A model generated the notes under the pieces. It ran no database searches and was not told where the DNA came from. It was given only the letters and a program-made list of their open reading frames with translations. From the NCBI GenBank assembly GCA_041398665.1, contig JAWKUH010000018.1:1-64000 (forward strand): a stretch of 64,000 nucleotides of DNA. Direction: 5' to 3'. This stretch comes from Rohdeia sp041398665 (GTDB lineage Bacteria; Planctomycetota; UBA1135; GCA-002686595). The position numbers were made by a program, and so were the translations under genes. Positions 36,200 to 44,824 of the stretch are shown here, piece after piece (within the stretch, counting starts at the first letter, position 1; each line of letters opens with the position of its first letter).

Positions 36200-36269
36200 G
36201 CTGCGGCACCCTCGCGGTGCAGCAGGGATCGGCGCATCCAGGGGACGGACGCGGCGCCTGAAGACCCGC

Positions 36270-36308
36270 GGCGCCCCGGGCTCCTCGTGAGCTCGGGGCG
36301 CCTCTTTC
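36270..36308 (+). terminator. Rho-independent terminator after the PhoX-like gene
   Basis: Bases 36270-36282 pair with 36290-36302 (13 pairs, one G-T) around a seven-base loop and are followed by TCTTT. This is the clearest terminator in the window and separates the PhoX-like gene from the polysaccharide operon that starts at 36422. Confidence 0.85.
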
Positions 36309-36421
36309 GTTCGTGCGCGGAGTGCGCGTTCGGATGGAAGAGTTTTCCTCCCCCGCGACTCTCCCGGGCGCCGATGGGGACTCCGACGCGCCGTCCCGGG
36401 GCGCGCCGGCCCCCTCACGTC

Positions 36422-36904
36422 ATGTCCGAACCCTCTCCCCCGCCCGCGCGGCGCCCGAAGGTGGCGCTCGTCTGTTCGTCGGGCGGTCACCTCTACGAGA
36501 TGCTCCAACTGCGGAGCTTCTGGTCGCGTTGCGACGCGCTGTGGGTGACGTTCCCGACGTCGGACGCGAAGTCGCTGCTCGCGGAGGAGCACGTGACGTG
36601 GGCGGCCTACCCCACGAACCGGAACCTGCCCAACCTGCTGCGCAACGCGCTGCGCGCCGTCTCGTTCCTGTGGCGTGAGCGCCCCGACGCCGTCGTCTCG
36701 ACGGGCGCGGGCGTCGCGGTGCCGTTCATCGTCGTCGCGAAGTTCCTCGGGATCCGCACGGTCTACGTCGAGTCGATCGCGCGCATCGAGGAGCTGTCGC
36801 TCTCGGGACGGATCGTGAAGCCCTTCGTCGACGAGTTCCTCGTGCAGTGGCCGGAGCTCGTCCGTGCCTCGAAGCGCGCCGTCTTCCGGGGGCAGGTGCT
36901 GTGA
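36422..36904 (+). CDS. PssD/Alg14-like glycosyltransferase subunit
   Basis: The product has 160 residues and matches the Alg14/PssD half of a two-component glycosyltransferase: KVALVCSSGGHLYEMLQL at the start (sugar-nucleotide-binding glycine-rich loop), then VTFPTSDAKSLL, RPDAVVSTGAGVAVPFIVVAKFLGIRTVYVESIARI and LSGRIVKPFVDEFLVQWPEL. Alg14-type proteins anchor the catalytic partner (Alg13/PssE) to the membrane. That partner is encoded next, with its GTG overlapping this stop. The pair adds a sugar to the lipid-linked repeat unit. No ribosome-binding site is evident before the ATG. Confidence 0.9.
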   Translation: MSEPSPPPARRPKVALVCSSGGHLYEMLQLRSFWSRCDALWVTFPTSDAKSLLAEEHVTWAAYPTNRNLPNLLRNALRAVSFLWRERPDAVVSTGAGVAVPFIVVAKFLGIRTVYVESIARIEELSLSGRIVKPFVDEFLVQWPELVRASKRAVFRGQVL

Positions 36905-37380
36905 TCCTCCTCGCGGTGGGGACCGAGCGGTTCTCGTTCGCGCGTCTCGTCCGCGCGGTCGACGACGCCGCGCCGACGCTGGACGACGCGGTGTTCGGCC
37001 AGATCGGGGCGTCGGACCACGAGCCCGAGAACTTCGAGTTCGAACGCCTCGTGCCGTTCGACCGCATGCGCGGGCTGATCGAGTCCGCGGACCGGGTGGT
37101 CTGCCACGCCGGCGCGGGGACGACGCTGCTCGCCATCGCCTCGGGGCACGTGCCGATCGTCGTACCGCGGCTCGCGCGCTTCGGCGAGCACGTCGACGAC
37201 CACCAACTGCCCTTCGCGGAGCACCTCGCCGAGCGCGGCCTCGTGCTCTTCGCACGGGACGAGCACGCGGCCTGCGAGATGCTGCCCCTCGCCCCGCGCC
37301 GCGGAGAGTGGCGCCGGCGCCGCACCGACACCGAGCTCGCCGACTGGCTGTGGGACTTCGTCCGGAGGCCCGCCGCGTGA
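36901..37380 (+). CDS. PssE/Alg13-like glycosyltransferase catalytic subunit
   Basis: The product has 159 residues from a GTG that overlaps the PssD-like stop by four bases. Motifs are ILLAVGTERFSFARLVRAVDDA, FERLVPFDRMRGLIESADRVVCHAGAGTTLLAIASGHVPIVVPR (the Gly-rich GT28-type donor site) and HVDDHQLPFAEHLAERGLV, the layout of Alg13/PssE. It is catalytic only with its membrane partner. It is followed by a GT2-GT4 fusion whose GTG overlaps its own stop, so at least three genes are translationally coupled. Confidence 0.9.
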   Translation: MILLAVGTERFSFARLVRAVDDAAPTLDDAVFGQIGASDHEPENFEFERLVPFDRMRGLIESADRVVCHAGAGTTLLAIASGHVPIVVPRLARFGEHVDDHQLPFAEHLAERGLVLFARDEHAACEMLPLAPRRGEWRRRRTDTELADWLWDFVRRPAA

Positions 37381-39659
37381 AGAACCGGCTCGGAGCGGTC
37401 GTGATCGGCCGGAACGAGGCGTCGCGCCTCGGTGCGTGCTTCGAGTCGCTCGCGGCGGCGGGCGTGAAGCACGTCGTCTACGTCGACTCCGGTTCGACCG
37501 ACGGGAGCCCCGACGTCGCGGCGCGCCACGGCGTGGAGGTCGTGCACCTCGACACCTCGCGCGGGTTCACCGCCGCGCGCGCGCGCAACGCGGGCTTCGA
37601 GCGCCTGTCGCGGCTCGCGCCGAAGGTGGAGAACGTGCAGTTCGTCGACGGCGACTGCACGCTCGAGGAGGGCTGGATCTCGACCGCGCTCGCGCGCCTC
37701 GAGTCGGTGCCGAACCTGGCCGTCGTCTGCGGCCGTCGTCGCGAACGCCGCCCGGAGGCGAGCGTGTACGACCGGCTCTGCGACCTCGAGTGGGACACGC
37801 CGATCGGCCCCGCGGAGGCGTGCGGCGGCGACTTCCTGGTGCGCGCGCAGGCGTTCCGCGAGTCCGGCGGCTTCGACGAGGACTTCATCGCCGGCGAGGA
37901 GCCGGAGTTCTGCCACCGCCTGCGGCGGCGCGGCTGGCTCGTCGAGCGCATCGACGCACCGATGACCGTGCACGAGGCCGGCATGCGCCGCTTCTCGCAG
38001 TGGTGGAAGCGCATGGTGCGCAGCGGCTACGCGGCCGCGGCGAACGTCGACCGACACGGCGTGCGCGGCGTGCGCCACATGGTCGCGATCGTGCGCAGCG
38101 CACTGCTCCACACGCTCGTCGCTCCGGCCTCGTCCGTCGTCGCCTGCCTGGCGCTCGCCGCCTTCCTGCCGCCGGTCCTGCGGTGGCTCGCGCTCCTCCC
38201 CGTCGTCGCGCTCGGCGCCCTGTACGCGCGGCTGTACCTCCGCATCGCGCGCGGTCGGCGCGAACGCGGCACCGACCCGACGCTCGCCTCGCTCTACGCG
38301 CGCACCACCATGTTGGCCAAGATCCCCGAGACGCTGGGCGTGCTCCGCCAGTGGTACGGACGCGCCGTCGGCAAGCCGGCGGGACTGATCGAGTACAAGC
38401 CGCGCGCGCAGCGTCCGGCGAGCCGCGCCGAGGAACCCGGCGCGCCCCCGCGCGTCGCCTACCTCGTCAACCAGTACCCGAAGACGAGCCACGCCTGGAT
38501 GCGCCGCGAGATCGAGGGCGTGATCGCCAGCGGCGTCGCGATCGACCGCTACTCGATCCGCCGCGTCGACGAACCGCTCGTCGACCCCGGCGACCAGCGC
38601 GAGCTCGCGGCGACGACGTTCCTGCTGGACCGCGGCGTGCACCGCCTGCTCGGCGCGACGCTGATGACGGCGCTCGGCAGCCCTCTCCGCTTCACACGGA
38701 CCTTCGCGCTCGCGTGGAGCGTGTCGACGCACCACCCGCGCGGTCGTCTCTTCCACTTCGCGTACCTCGCCGAGGCCTGTCTGCTCGAGCGCATGCTGCG
38801 CCGCCGCCCGGTCCGGCACCTGCACGCGCACTTCGGCACCAACTCCGCGACCGTCGCGATGTTCGTGCACGAGCTCGGCGGCCCCGAGTTCTCGTTCACG
38901 TTCCACGGTCCCGAGATCTTCGAGTCGATCTCGCCGCGCTGCCTGCGCGAGAAGATCCACCGCGCGAGCTTCGTCGTCGCCATCAGCCACCACGGGACGT
39001 CCGCGCTCGAGCGCTGGTCCGACCCCGACCACTGGCACAAGTTGCGCCTCGTGCGCTGCGGCACCGACGGCAAGTTCCTGGCCGCTCCGGAGACGGCGCC
39101 GCCCGCCGAGCAGCGCGTCGTCTGCGTCGCGCGGCTGTCGCCGGTGAAGGGGCACCTCGTCCTGCTCGACGCGCTCGCCCGACTGGTCGAGGAGGGCTTC
39201 GACCCCAAGCTCTCGCTCGTCGGCGACGGCGACTTCCGTCCGGCGATCGAGCGGCGCGCGAAGGCCCTCGGGCTCGAGTCGCGCATCCGCTGGTGCGGCT
39301 GGCTCGACGGCGACGGCGTGCGCGACGAGGTGCTCGCCTCGCGCCTCATGGTGCTGCCGAGCTTCGACGAGGGACTTCCCGTCGTCTTCATGGAGTCGCT
39401 CGCGCTCCATCGCCCGGTGGTGTCCACGTACATCGCCGGCATCCCGGAACTCATCCGCAACGGCGAGACGGGTTGGGTCGTCCCCGCGGGTTCCGTCGAC
39501 CATCTCGCCGACGCTCTGCGCGAAGCCTTCGCGCTGGACGACGACGCCCTGATGCGCATCGCGCGCAACGGGGCGGACGCCGTTCGTGAACGTCACGACT
39601 CCGCTCGCGAGGCCGCGCGCCTGGCCGAGCTCTTCCGCGCACGGGGCGCGGCCGCCTGA
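37377..39659 (+). CDS. Fused GT2-GT4 double glycosyltransferase with membrane segment
   Basis: The product has 760 residues. Residues 1-230 are a GT2 domain: AVVIGRNEASRLGACFESL, VYVDSGSTDGSPD, QFVDGDCTLEEGW (DxD) and GEEPEFCHRLRRRGW. Two hydrophobic helices follow at about 240-290. Residues ~355-760 are a GT4 domain: YLVNQYPKTSHAWMRREIEG, HLHAHFGTNSATVAMF, FTFHGPEIFES, VCVARLSPVKGHLVLLDAL and the ExxxxxxxE motif in FDEGLPVVFMESLAL. One polypeptide could therefore make two successive linkages. It overlaps the gene before (GTGA) and touches the GT2 after it (TGATG). Confidence 0.9.
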   Translation: MKNRLGAVVIGRNEASRLGACFESLAAAGVKHVVYVDSGSTDGSPDVAARHGVEVVHLDTSRGFTAARARNAGFERLSRLAPKVENVQFVDGDCTLEEGWISTALARLESVPNLAVVCGRRRERRPEASVYDRLCDLEWDTPIGPAEACGGDFLVRAQAFRESGGFDEDFIAGEEPEFCHRLRRRGWLVERIDAPMTVHEAGMRRFSQWWKRMVRSGYAAAANVDRHGVRGVRHMVAIVRSALLHTLVAPASSVVACLALAAFLPPVLRWLALLPVVALGALYARLYLRIARGRRERGTDPTLASLYARTTMLAKIPETLGVLRQWYGRAVGKPAGLIEYKPRAQRPASRAEEPGAPPRVAYLVNQYPKTSHAWMRREIEGVIASGVAIDRYSIRRVDEPLVDPGDQRELAATTFLLDRGVHRLLGATLMTALGSPLRFTRTFALAWSVSTHHPRGRLFHFAYLAEACLLERMLRRRPVRHLHAHFGTNSATVAMFVHELGGPEFSFTFHGPEIFESISPRCLREKIHRASFVVAISHHGTSALERWSDPDHWHKLRLVRCGTDGKFLAAPETAPPAEQRVVCVARLSPVKGHLVLLDALARLVEEGFDPKLSLVGDGDFRPAIERRAKALGLESRIRWCGWLDGDGVRDEVLASRLMVLPSFDEGLPVVFMESLALHRPVVSTYIAGIPELIRNGETGWVVPAGSVDHLADALREAFALDDDALMRIARNGADAVRERHDSAREAARLAELFRARGAAA

Positions 39660-40825
39660 TGCTGAACGAGATCTTCACCGCCTGCGCAGCTCTCACGATC
39701 CCGGGGACGATCGAGCTCGCCGCTCTCACCGCCTTCTCCCTCAGGAACCGCAGGCGCCCGCGCCCGCACGGCGTCCCGGACCTGAGCGGGCTTCGCATCG
39801 TCGTGCCCGCGCACGACGAGGAGGAGGGCATCGGATCGATGCTCGACGACCTTCTGCTGAAGCTGCCGAGCGGTGCCGACATGCGCCAGGTCCTCGTCGT
39901 CGCGGACAACTGCAGCGACCGCACGGCCGACGTCGCGCGTTCGCGCGGCGTGCGCGTGCTGGAGCGGCACGTGAAGGCGAAGCGCGGCAAGGGCCAGGCT
40001 CTCGAGGAGGCCTTCACGCAGCTCATCGCGCACGACCCCGAGGCCGCGTTCTTCGTCGTGCTCGACGCGGACTCGCGCCTCGGTCCGGGCGCGATCGACC
40101 AGCTCTTCCGCGCCTACGGACGCGGTGCGGAGGCGGTCCAGGCGAGCTACCGCGTCGCCGACCCCGACGCGTCCGCGCGCGCCGGTCTGCTCAATCTCGC
40201 GTGGTTGTGCTTCAACCACCTGCGTCCGCTCGGTCGAGCGCAGATCGGCTTCTCGGCGGGCGTGCTCGGCAACGGCTTCGGGCTCTCGCGCGAAGCGCTG
40301 CTGCGCGCCCCCTACCGAGCGGGCAGCGTGGTCGAGGACCTCGAGTACCACCTGCGTCTCCTGCGCACCGGCGTGCGCGTCGAGTTCGTGCCGGAGGCGC
40401 GCGTACTGGCGAAGGCGGCGCCGTCCGCGAAGGCGGAGCGGAAGCAGCGTGCGCGCTGGGAGGGCGGACGTCTGCGCATGGCGTTCGAGCACCTCCCGCG
40501 GCTCCTGTGGGACTCCGTGCGCGGTCAGTACCGCTTCATCGAGCCCGCCCTCGACCTGATGCTCGCACCGCTCGCGTTCCACAGCGTGCTGCTCGCGCTC
40601 GGCATCGCGTCGGGTGGTTGGGGCAACCTGGTCGCGGCGATCGGGTTCTCCGTCCTGCTCGCACACGTCCTGGTCGCCGCCTTCGCGTTCGGTCGCGGTG
40701 CGAACGACCTGCAAGCCCTCGTGCACGCGCCCTTCTACGTGCTGCGCAAGCTCACCATGCTGCCCGCGATCGTGAAGCGCTCCGGCAGAGACGCGGAGTG
40801 GGAGCGAACGGATCGGGCTGCCTAG
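39659..40825 (+). CDS. Membrane glycosyltransferase, family 2, processive-type
   Basis: The product has 388 residues. Helices at the N-terminus (LTIPGTIELAALTAFSL) and C-terminus (three, 300-350) flank a GT2 core: RIVVPAHDEEEGIGSML, VVADNCSDRTADVARSRG, FFVVLDADSRLGPGA (DxD), SAGVLGNGFGLSREAL, VVEDLEYHLRLL and the QRARW motif. This D, DxD, ED, QxxRW set is that of cellulose/hyaluronan-synthase-like enzymes, although at 388 residues it lacks a larger translocation channel and may act on single sugars. Its ATG overlaps the previous stop. Confidence 0.9.
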   Translation: MLNEIFTACAALTIPGTIELAALTAFSLRNRRRPRPHGVPDLSGLRIVVPAHDEEEGIGSMLDDLLLKLPSGADMRQVLVVADNCSDRTADVARSRGVRVLERHVKAKRGKGQALEEAFTQLIAHDPEAAFFVVLDADSRLGPGAIDQLFRAYGRGAEAVQASYRVADPDASARAGLLNLAWLCFNHLRPLGRAQIGFSAGVLGNGFGLSREALLRAPYRAGSVVEDLEYHLRLLRTGVRVEFVPEARVLAKAAPSAKAERKQRARWEGGRLRMAFEHLPRLLWDSVRGQYRFIEPALDLMLAPLAFHSVLLALGIASGGWGNLVAAIGFSVLLAHVLVAAFAFGRGANDLQALVHAPFYVLRKLTMLPAIVKRSGRDAEWERTDRAA

Positions 40826-40837
40826 TCTCCGCCCGAT

Positions 40838-41033
40838 CGGCGCCTGCGGCGCCGGTCCCACACCGATTCACAGGGAGCCGGGGAGAACGGGGAGGCGCCG
40901 CTTCGCGGCGCGAACGCGACGTCGGCCTTCGTCCTCGGTCGCTCCGACCTGCATCGCGCCGCGAGCTCCCCGTTCTCCCCGGCTCCCTGTGAACCGTCGT
41001 TCGCGCGGCCGGTAGGCCGCGCCACGCTTTGGA
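40838..41033. repeat. Composite palindromic intergenic repeat, copy 3, with a 28-bp inverted repeat
   Basis: The gap lies between two convergent genes. A perfect 28-base inverted repeat occupies 40867-40894 and 40966-40993 with a 71-base spacer. It is flanked by the GGCGCCTGCGGCGCC hairpin at about 40840 and the GCGCGGCCGGTAGGCCGCGC palindrome at about 41010; a small GCGCCGCTTCGCGGCGC hairpin lies inside. The same outer modules occur in the other four repeat copies. Confidence 0.8.
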
Positions 41034-41789
41034 TCAGGCGGCCCGACCCACGAAAGGCGGGGGCTGGTCGTACCCAGTCAGCACGGCACCGATCAGGCTC
41101 GCACCGGACTCGTCGAGCATCGCGAGCGTCCGGGTGAGATCGTCCTTCTTCGTCCCGCCCGACTTGGTGACGAGCACGACGCCGTCGACGCGCGACGCGA
41201 ACAAACGCATGTCGGCACAGGTCGCGAGCGGCGGCGCGATCCAGATCGTGGTGCGGCACTTCTGCTCGAGCTCCGCGCGCGCACGCTCCATCGCGGGCGT
41301 CGCGAACTCGCCGGGCGCGAGCCGCCGCGCGGCACCGCCGAGGAGCACGCGCAGGTTCGGGCACGTCGGCACCGGCGCGAACGACGTCGCGAGCTCGGCC
41401 TGCCCGAGCAGCACCTCGGACGTCCCGGACGCCGCAGGGATCCCGAGGATCTTCGCGAGTCGCGGCGACTCGAGGTCGAGCTCGACGAGCGCGATCGCGC
41501 TGCGCAGGTGTTCGGCGAGTCGCCACGCCGTCGCGGCGGCGACGAAGGACGCGCCGCTGCCGCGCTCGGGCGACGCGACGAGCACGTGACGGACGGAGCG
41601 ACCGTCGCGGCCGACGAGCTTCGGCCACAGGTCCTCCGCCAACGCCTTCGACGCGGCGAAGGAGCGTTCGAGCGGAGTGCCGTCGAACGTCTCGACGCCG
41701 CGGCGCCGTCGGCGGGCCACACGGCGGAGGACGTCCGAGGCGCCCGCTCCGGCCTTCTTCGCGAATTCCTGGAAGCGCTCGACGTTCAC
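41034..41789 (-). CDS. BY-kinase-like / ParA-type ATPase of the polysaccharide locus, degenerate Walker A
   Basis: The product has 251 residues and the fold of the cytoplasmic part of bacterial tyrosine kinases: HVLVASPERGSGASFVAAATAWRLAEH (Walker A position), LVELDLESPRLAKILG (Walker A'), PNLRVLLGG and VDGVVLVTKSGGTKKDDL. The Walker A Lys is replaced (GSGAS instead of GxGKS), and no C-terminal tyrosine cluster is seen. It is therefore probably a regulatory rather than a phosphorylating protein. The GTG start overlaps the Wzz stop (GTGA), matching the usual split Wzz + kinase arrangement of exopolysaccharide export. Confidence 0.75.
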   Translation of the reverse strand: MNVERFQEFAKKAGAGASDVLRRVARRRRRGVETFDGTPLERSFAASKALAEDLWPKLVGRDGRSVRHVLVASPERGSGASFVAAATAWRLAEHLRSAIALVELDLESPRLAKILGIPAASGTSEVLLGQAELATSFAPVPTCPNLRVLLGGAARRLAPGEFATPAMERARAELEQKCRTTIWIAPPLATCADMRLFASRVDGVVLVTKSGGTKKDDLTRTLAMLDESGASLIGAVLTGYDQPPPFVGRAA

Positions 41790-43213
41790 GCCGCCCTCCT
41801 CGCGTCCACGGCGACGGGTTCGTCCTCGACCGCGAGCGTCGGCACGGCGGCGAGGACCTGGATCTCGAAGTCGCGCTCGAGCTGCTCGGGGAAGCGCACG
41901 CGCGGGTCGGCGAAGTAGCGCACGACGGCGATCGTGAAGCCCAGCGCGAGCCCCGCCGCGAGGCCGAGCACGACGAGCTTCATGCGCTTCGGCCCCTCCT
42001 TCTGGAGCGGCAGCGTCGGCATCTGGAGCGGCATGAGGTTCGTGTCGCCCTCGACGTCGATCTGCGCGAGCGCCTCGATCTTCGTCAGGCGTTCCGCGAT
42101 CTCGCGGTACAGGCGCTCCGTGCGCTCGATCTCGGCCTTGAGCAGGTCCTGGACGTTCGCGCTCTCCTCGAGCTTCACGAGCTCGTCCTGGAAGCGCTTC
42201 AGCTCGGCGCCCTGCTGTTCGATCGCGGCCTCGCGCGTCGGGATCTCGATGTCGAGCGACTGCAGCCGGTCCCGCATGGTCGCGTAGCTCGTCGCCGACA
42301 GCGACTCGCGCGAGTTCGTCAGCTTGTCCGTCGTGATCTCGCGCTCGCGCTTGAGGCCCTCGAGCCCGCTGCGGCTCGCGGAGAGCGACTGGTCGGTCTC
42401 CGCGATCGAGCTGAGCAGCAGGTCGCGCTGCATGTCGACGTCGAGGAAGCCCGTCTGTTCGATGTGGCGGTCGAGCGCCGCGCGCGCCTCGTCGAACTCC
42501 ACGCGCGCCTCGTCGCGGCGCTCGCGGTAGGCCGGGAGGTAGCGGTCGAGCGAGAACTGCTCGCGGTGCCGGTCGATGAACGACTCGACGAGCAGCCCGG
42601 CGAGGTACTGCGCCTTGCCCGGCGACGTCGAGACCGTCCGCACGGTGATGACGTTGGAGTTGTGCTCGGCGAAGATCGCGGTGTCGCGCATGAGCGCGTC
42701 GGTCGCGAGGAACTCGAGCTGCCTCTGGCTGAACCGACCGAGGTCTCCGCCGCGCGTGCCGGTCGACATGAGCGCGGCCTGCAGGGCGTGCACCGCCTTG
42801 ACGTGGATCGGCGTCGAGTCGCCGTCGGAGTCCCGCGGGTCCTCGACCTCGAGCATCCGGGCCGGGCCGACGTGCCGTACGACGCGGGAGAAGACGTCCG
42901 CGTCGTAGAGCATGTGGATCTCGTCCTCGATCGTCGGACTCGACTCGCGCGAGACGCTGGCGCCGAGGAGACTCTCGCCCGTGATCTGCTCCCGCTCGCC
43001 GAGGCGCAGCAGGAGCTTGGCCTGCGACATGTACGTGTTGGGGCTCGAGAGCCCCCTCACGAGTCCGAAGATCGTGCCGAGGACGCAGGTCGCGACGACG
43101 ATGCCGCGCGAGCGCCACAGCGCCTGGATCACCAGTCGGATCACCAGGCGCCGATCGCGCGCGGAGTCGCGTCCCGAGGGCTCTGCGACGGGGTCGAGTT
43201 GATGCTCGGTCAT
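41786..43213 (-). CDS. Wzz-type polysaccharide co-polymerase (chain-length regulator)
   Basis: The product has 475 residues with a membrane helix near each end (GIVVATCVLGTIFGLVRGL, about 38; LVVLGLAAGLALGFTIAVVRYF, about 420). Between them is a long periplasmic coiled-coil-rich region (residues 230-390: REITTDKL..., LKAEIERTERLYREIAERL) and a Wzz motif at the N-terminal side (SPNTYMSQAKLLLRLGE). It controls chain length and couples synthesis to the Wza export channel. Neighbours fit: an outer-membrane Wza-like lipoprotein upstream (43233) and the BY-kinase-like ATPase downstream, overlapped by four bases. The ATG at 43213 starts a 30-residue cytoplasmic lead. Confidence 0.9.
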   Translation of the reverse strand: MTEHQLDPVAEPSGRDSARDRRLVIRLVIQALWRSRGIVVATCVLGTIFGLVRGLSSPNTYMSQAKLLLRLGEREQITGESLLGASVSRESSPTIEDEIHMLYDADVFSRVVRHVGPARMLEVEDPRDSDGDSTPIHVKAVHALQAALMSTGTRGGDLGRFSQRQLEFLATDALMRDTAIFAEHNSNVITVRTVSTSPGKAQYLAGLLVESFIDRHREQFSLDRYLPAYRERRDEARVEFDEARAALDRHIEQTGFLDVDMQRDLLLSSIAETDQSLSASRSGLEGLKREREITTDKLTNSRESLSATSYATMRDRLQSLDIEIPTREAAIEQQGAELKRFQDELVKLEESANVQDLLKAEIERTERLYREIAERLTKIEALAQIDVEGDTNLMPLQMPTLPLQKEGPKRMKLVVLGLAAGLALGFTIAVVRYFADPRVRFPEQLERDFEIQVLAAVPTLAVEDEPVAVDARRAA

Positions 43214-43232
43214 GTCGTGCGCGCCGCGAGGA

Positions 43233-43922
43233 TCAGTAGGCGATCGGGAGCGGCAGCGGGATCAGGCGCCGGATGAAGTTGTCGACCCAGATGTCGACGT
43301 GGTCGATGTTCGTGTTCGGCACGTAGACGACGTCGAACGCCTGCAGGTACATCGGGGTCTCCGTGTCCCAGTGCGACGGGCGGGCGTCGATGCGCCACCA
43401 CAGCTGGCGGCCCGCTTCGGCGTCCCAGCGCACGAGCAACGTGTTCGACAGCCAGGCGGTGTTGCGGCGGAAGCCGCCGGCCTGACCGATGGCTTCGACG
43501 AGCGTGAGGCGCTGGTCGGGACCGAGTGCGACCTCGCCGGGCGCACCGACCTCACCCATCACCGTGACGGTGCGCGGCGAGGCCTCGAGGATCGACACCG
43601 ACGGCGAGTCGCCGTTCGTGCGCTCCGCGTAGGCGTCGGCGAGGAGGTCGCGGATCTGCTCGAGCGAGTAGCCCGACACGTGCACGGAGCCCACGTCGAG
43701 GAAGTCGCCGGTGCCGTCCGGCGCGACGCCGACCTCCTGGTCGTACTCGGCGGCCTGGCGGAAGCGGACCTGCAGGACGTCGGAGGGAGCGACGACGAAG
43801 GTCTCGTTCGCGAGCGTGGCGTTGACCTCGGCGGCGAGCGCGCCGATCGGAGGTCCGCCGGGGAGGCTGCAGCCTTGGAGGAGCGCCGCACCGAGCGCGG
43901 CGAGGACGAGGGAGCGGATCAT
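43233..43922 (-). CDS. Wza-like polysaccharide export lipoprotein
   Basis: The product has 229 residues with a lipobox (LGAALLQGC) giving an outer-membrane lipoprotein. It carries the polysaccharide export (Poly_export) domain: FVVAPSDVLQVRFRQAAEYDQEVGVAPDGTGDFLDVGSVHVSGYSLEQI, then a SLBB-type repeat (VTVMGEVGAPGEVALGPDQRLTLVEAIGQAGG), and ends PLPLPIAY. It is short compared with E. coli Wza (~380) and has only one clear SLBB domain, as is common in planctomycete-type systems. It heads the Wza-Wzz-kinase group on the minus strand; the Wzz ATG lies 19 bases after its stop. Confidence 0.9.
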   Translation of the reverse strand: MIRSLVLAALGAALLQGCSLPGGPPIGALAAEVNATLANETFVVAPSDVLQVRFRQAAEYDQEVGVAPDGTGDFLDVGSVHVSGYSLEQIRDLLADAYAERTNGDSPSVSILEASPRTVTVMGEVGAPGEVALGPDQRLTLVEAIGQAGGFRRNTAWLSNTLLVRWDAEAGRQLWWRIDARPSHWDTETPMYLQAFDVVYVPNTNIDHVDIWVDNFIRRLIPLPLPIAY

Positions 43923-44121
43923 GGCGAGGTGGGAGATGCCGTCTGGTTGCCGTCGCGGGACGGAGTGGACGCCCCGCACGGCGGGGTCGACCCGGGCTAT
44001 CGGCCTCCCCGCGCGACGGGTTGACCCGCCGGCGCCGGCCGCGGGCCCCGCCGCGCTCCCGTTCCCGCCTTTCGGACCCGCGCCCCTCGCTCGCCCGTCG
44101 CACCCGCCGGGCGCGCGGCGG

Positions 44122-44787
44122 TCACTCCCCCAGGTCGACGACGAGCGTCCGCTCGAGCGGCCGCCGCTCGACGGCGTGCGCCGGCACCCGACAGTCGTCG
44201 GCGGGGTGCCCGACCGGCACGAGCATGTAGGCGCGCTCGTTGGCGGGCCGCCGGAGCACCTGTTCGAGGAACCGCATCGGCGACGGCGTGTGCGTCAGCG
44301 TCGCGAGCCCGGCCATCTGCGCCGCCGCGAGCAGGAAGCCCGTCGCGATCCCGACGGACTCGTCGGAGTAGTAGACCTGTCCGCCGTCGTCGTCCTTCGC
44401 GAGTCGGAACACGACGATCAGCCAGGGCGCGATCTCGAGGTACTCCTTGTTCTCGTCGGTGCCGAGCGGACGGAGGTCCTCGAGCCAGCGCTCGCTGGCG
44501 CGTGTCGCGTAGAACTCGCGCTCCTCCTTCTCGGCCGCGAAGCGGATCTCGCGCTTGAGCGCGGGGTCCTGCACGGCGACGAAGCGCCAGGGCTGCTTGT
44601 TCGCGCCGCTCGGTGCGCTCGCGGCGGTGCGCACGATCCACTCGATCGTCGCGCGCGACACGGGACGGTCGGAGAACATGCGCACGCTGCGGCGCATGCG
44701 CATCCGTTCGTAGAACTCGCGCGCGGCCGCCTCGGTCGGGAGTTCGGGCGCGTAGCGCGGCTCGTAGGGGACGAACTCGGGACTCAT
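44122..44787 (-). CDS. Nitroreductase family protein
   Basis: The product has 221 residues of the FMN-dependent nitroreductase fold: MRRSVRMFSDRPVSRATIEWIVRTAASAPSGANKQPWRFVAV (FMN-binding N-terminus), a central APWLIVVF, YYSDESVGIATGFLLAAAQMAGLATLTHTPSP and VPVGHPADDCRVP at the C-terminus. The form resembles the iodotyrosine-deiodinase-like branch, which acts on halogenated or nitroaromatic compounds, but substrate is unknown. It is cytoplasmic. The gene lies alone, oriented like the broken exonuclease upstream of it. Confidence 0.9.
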   Translation of the reverse strand: MSPEFVPYEPRYAPELPTEAAAREFYERMRMRRSVRMFSDRPVSRATIEWIVRTAASAPSGANKQPWRFVAVQDPALKREIRFAAEKEEREFYATRASERWLEDLRPLGTDENKEYLEIAPWLIVVFRLAKDDDGGQVYYSDESVGIATGFLLAAAQMAGLATLTHTPSPMRFLEQVLRRPANERAYMLVPVGHPADDCRVPAHAVERRPLERTLVVDLGE

Positions 44788-44824
44788 ACGCGCAAGGTAA
44801 CCAAGCGCATGTGTCCACACCCCG

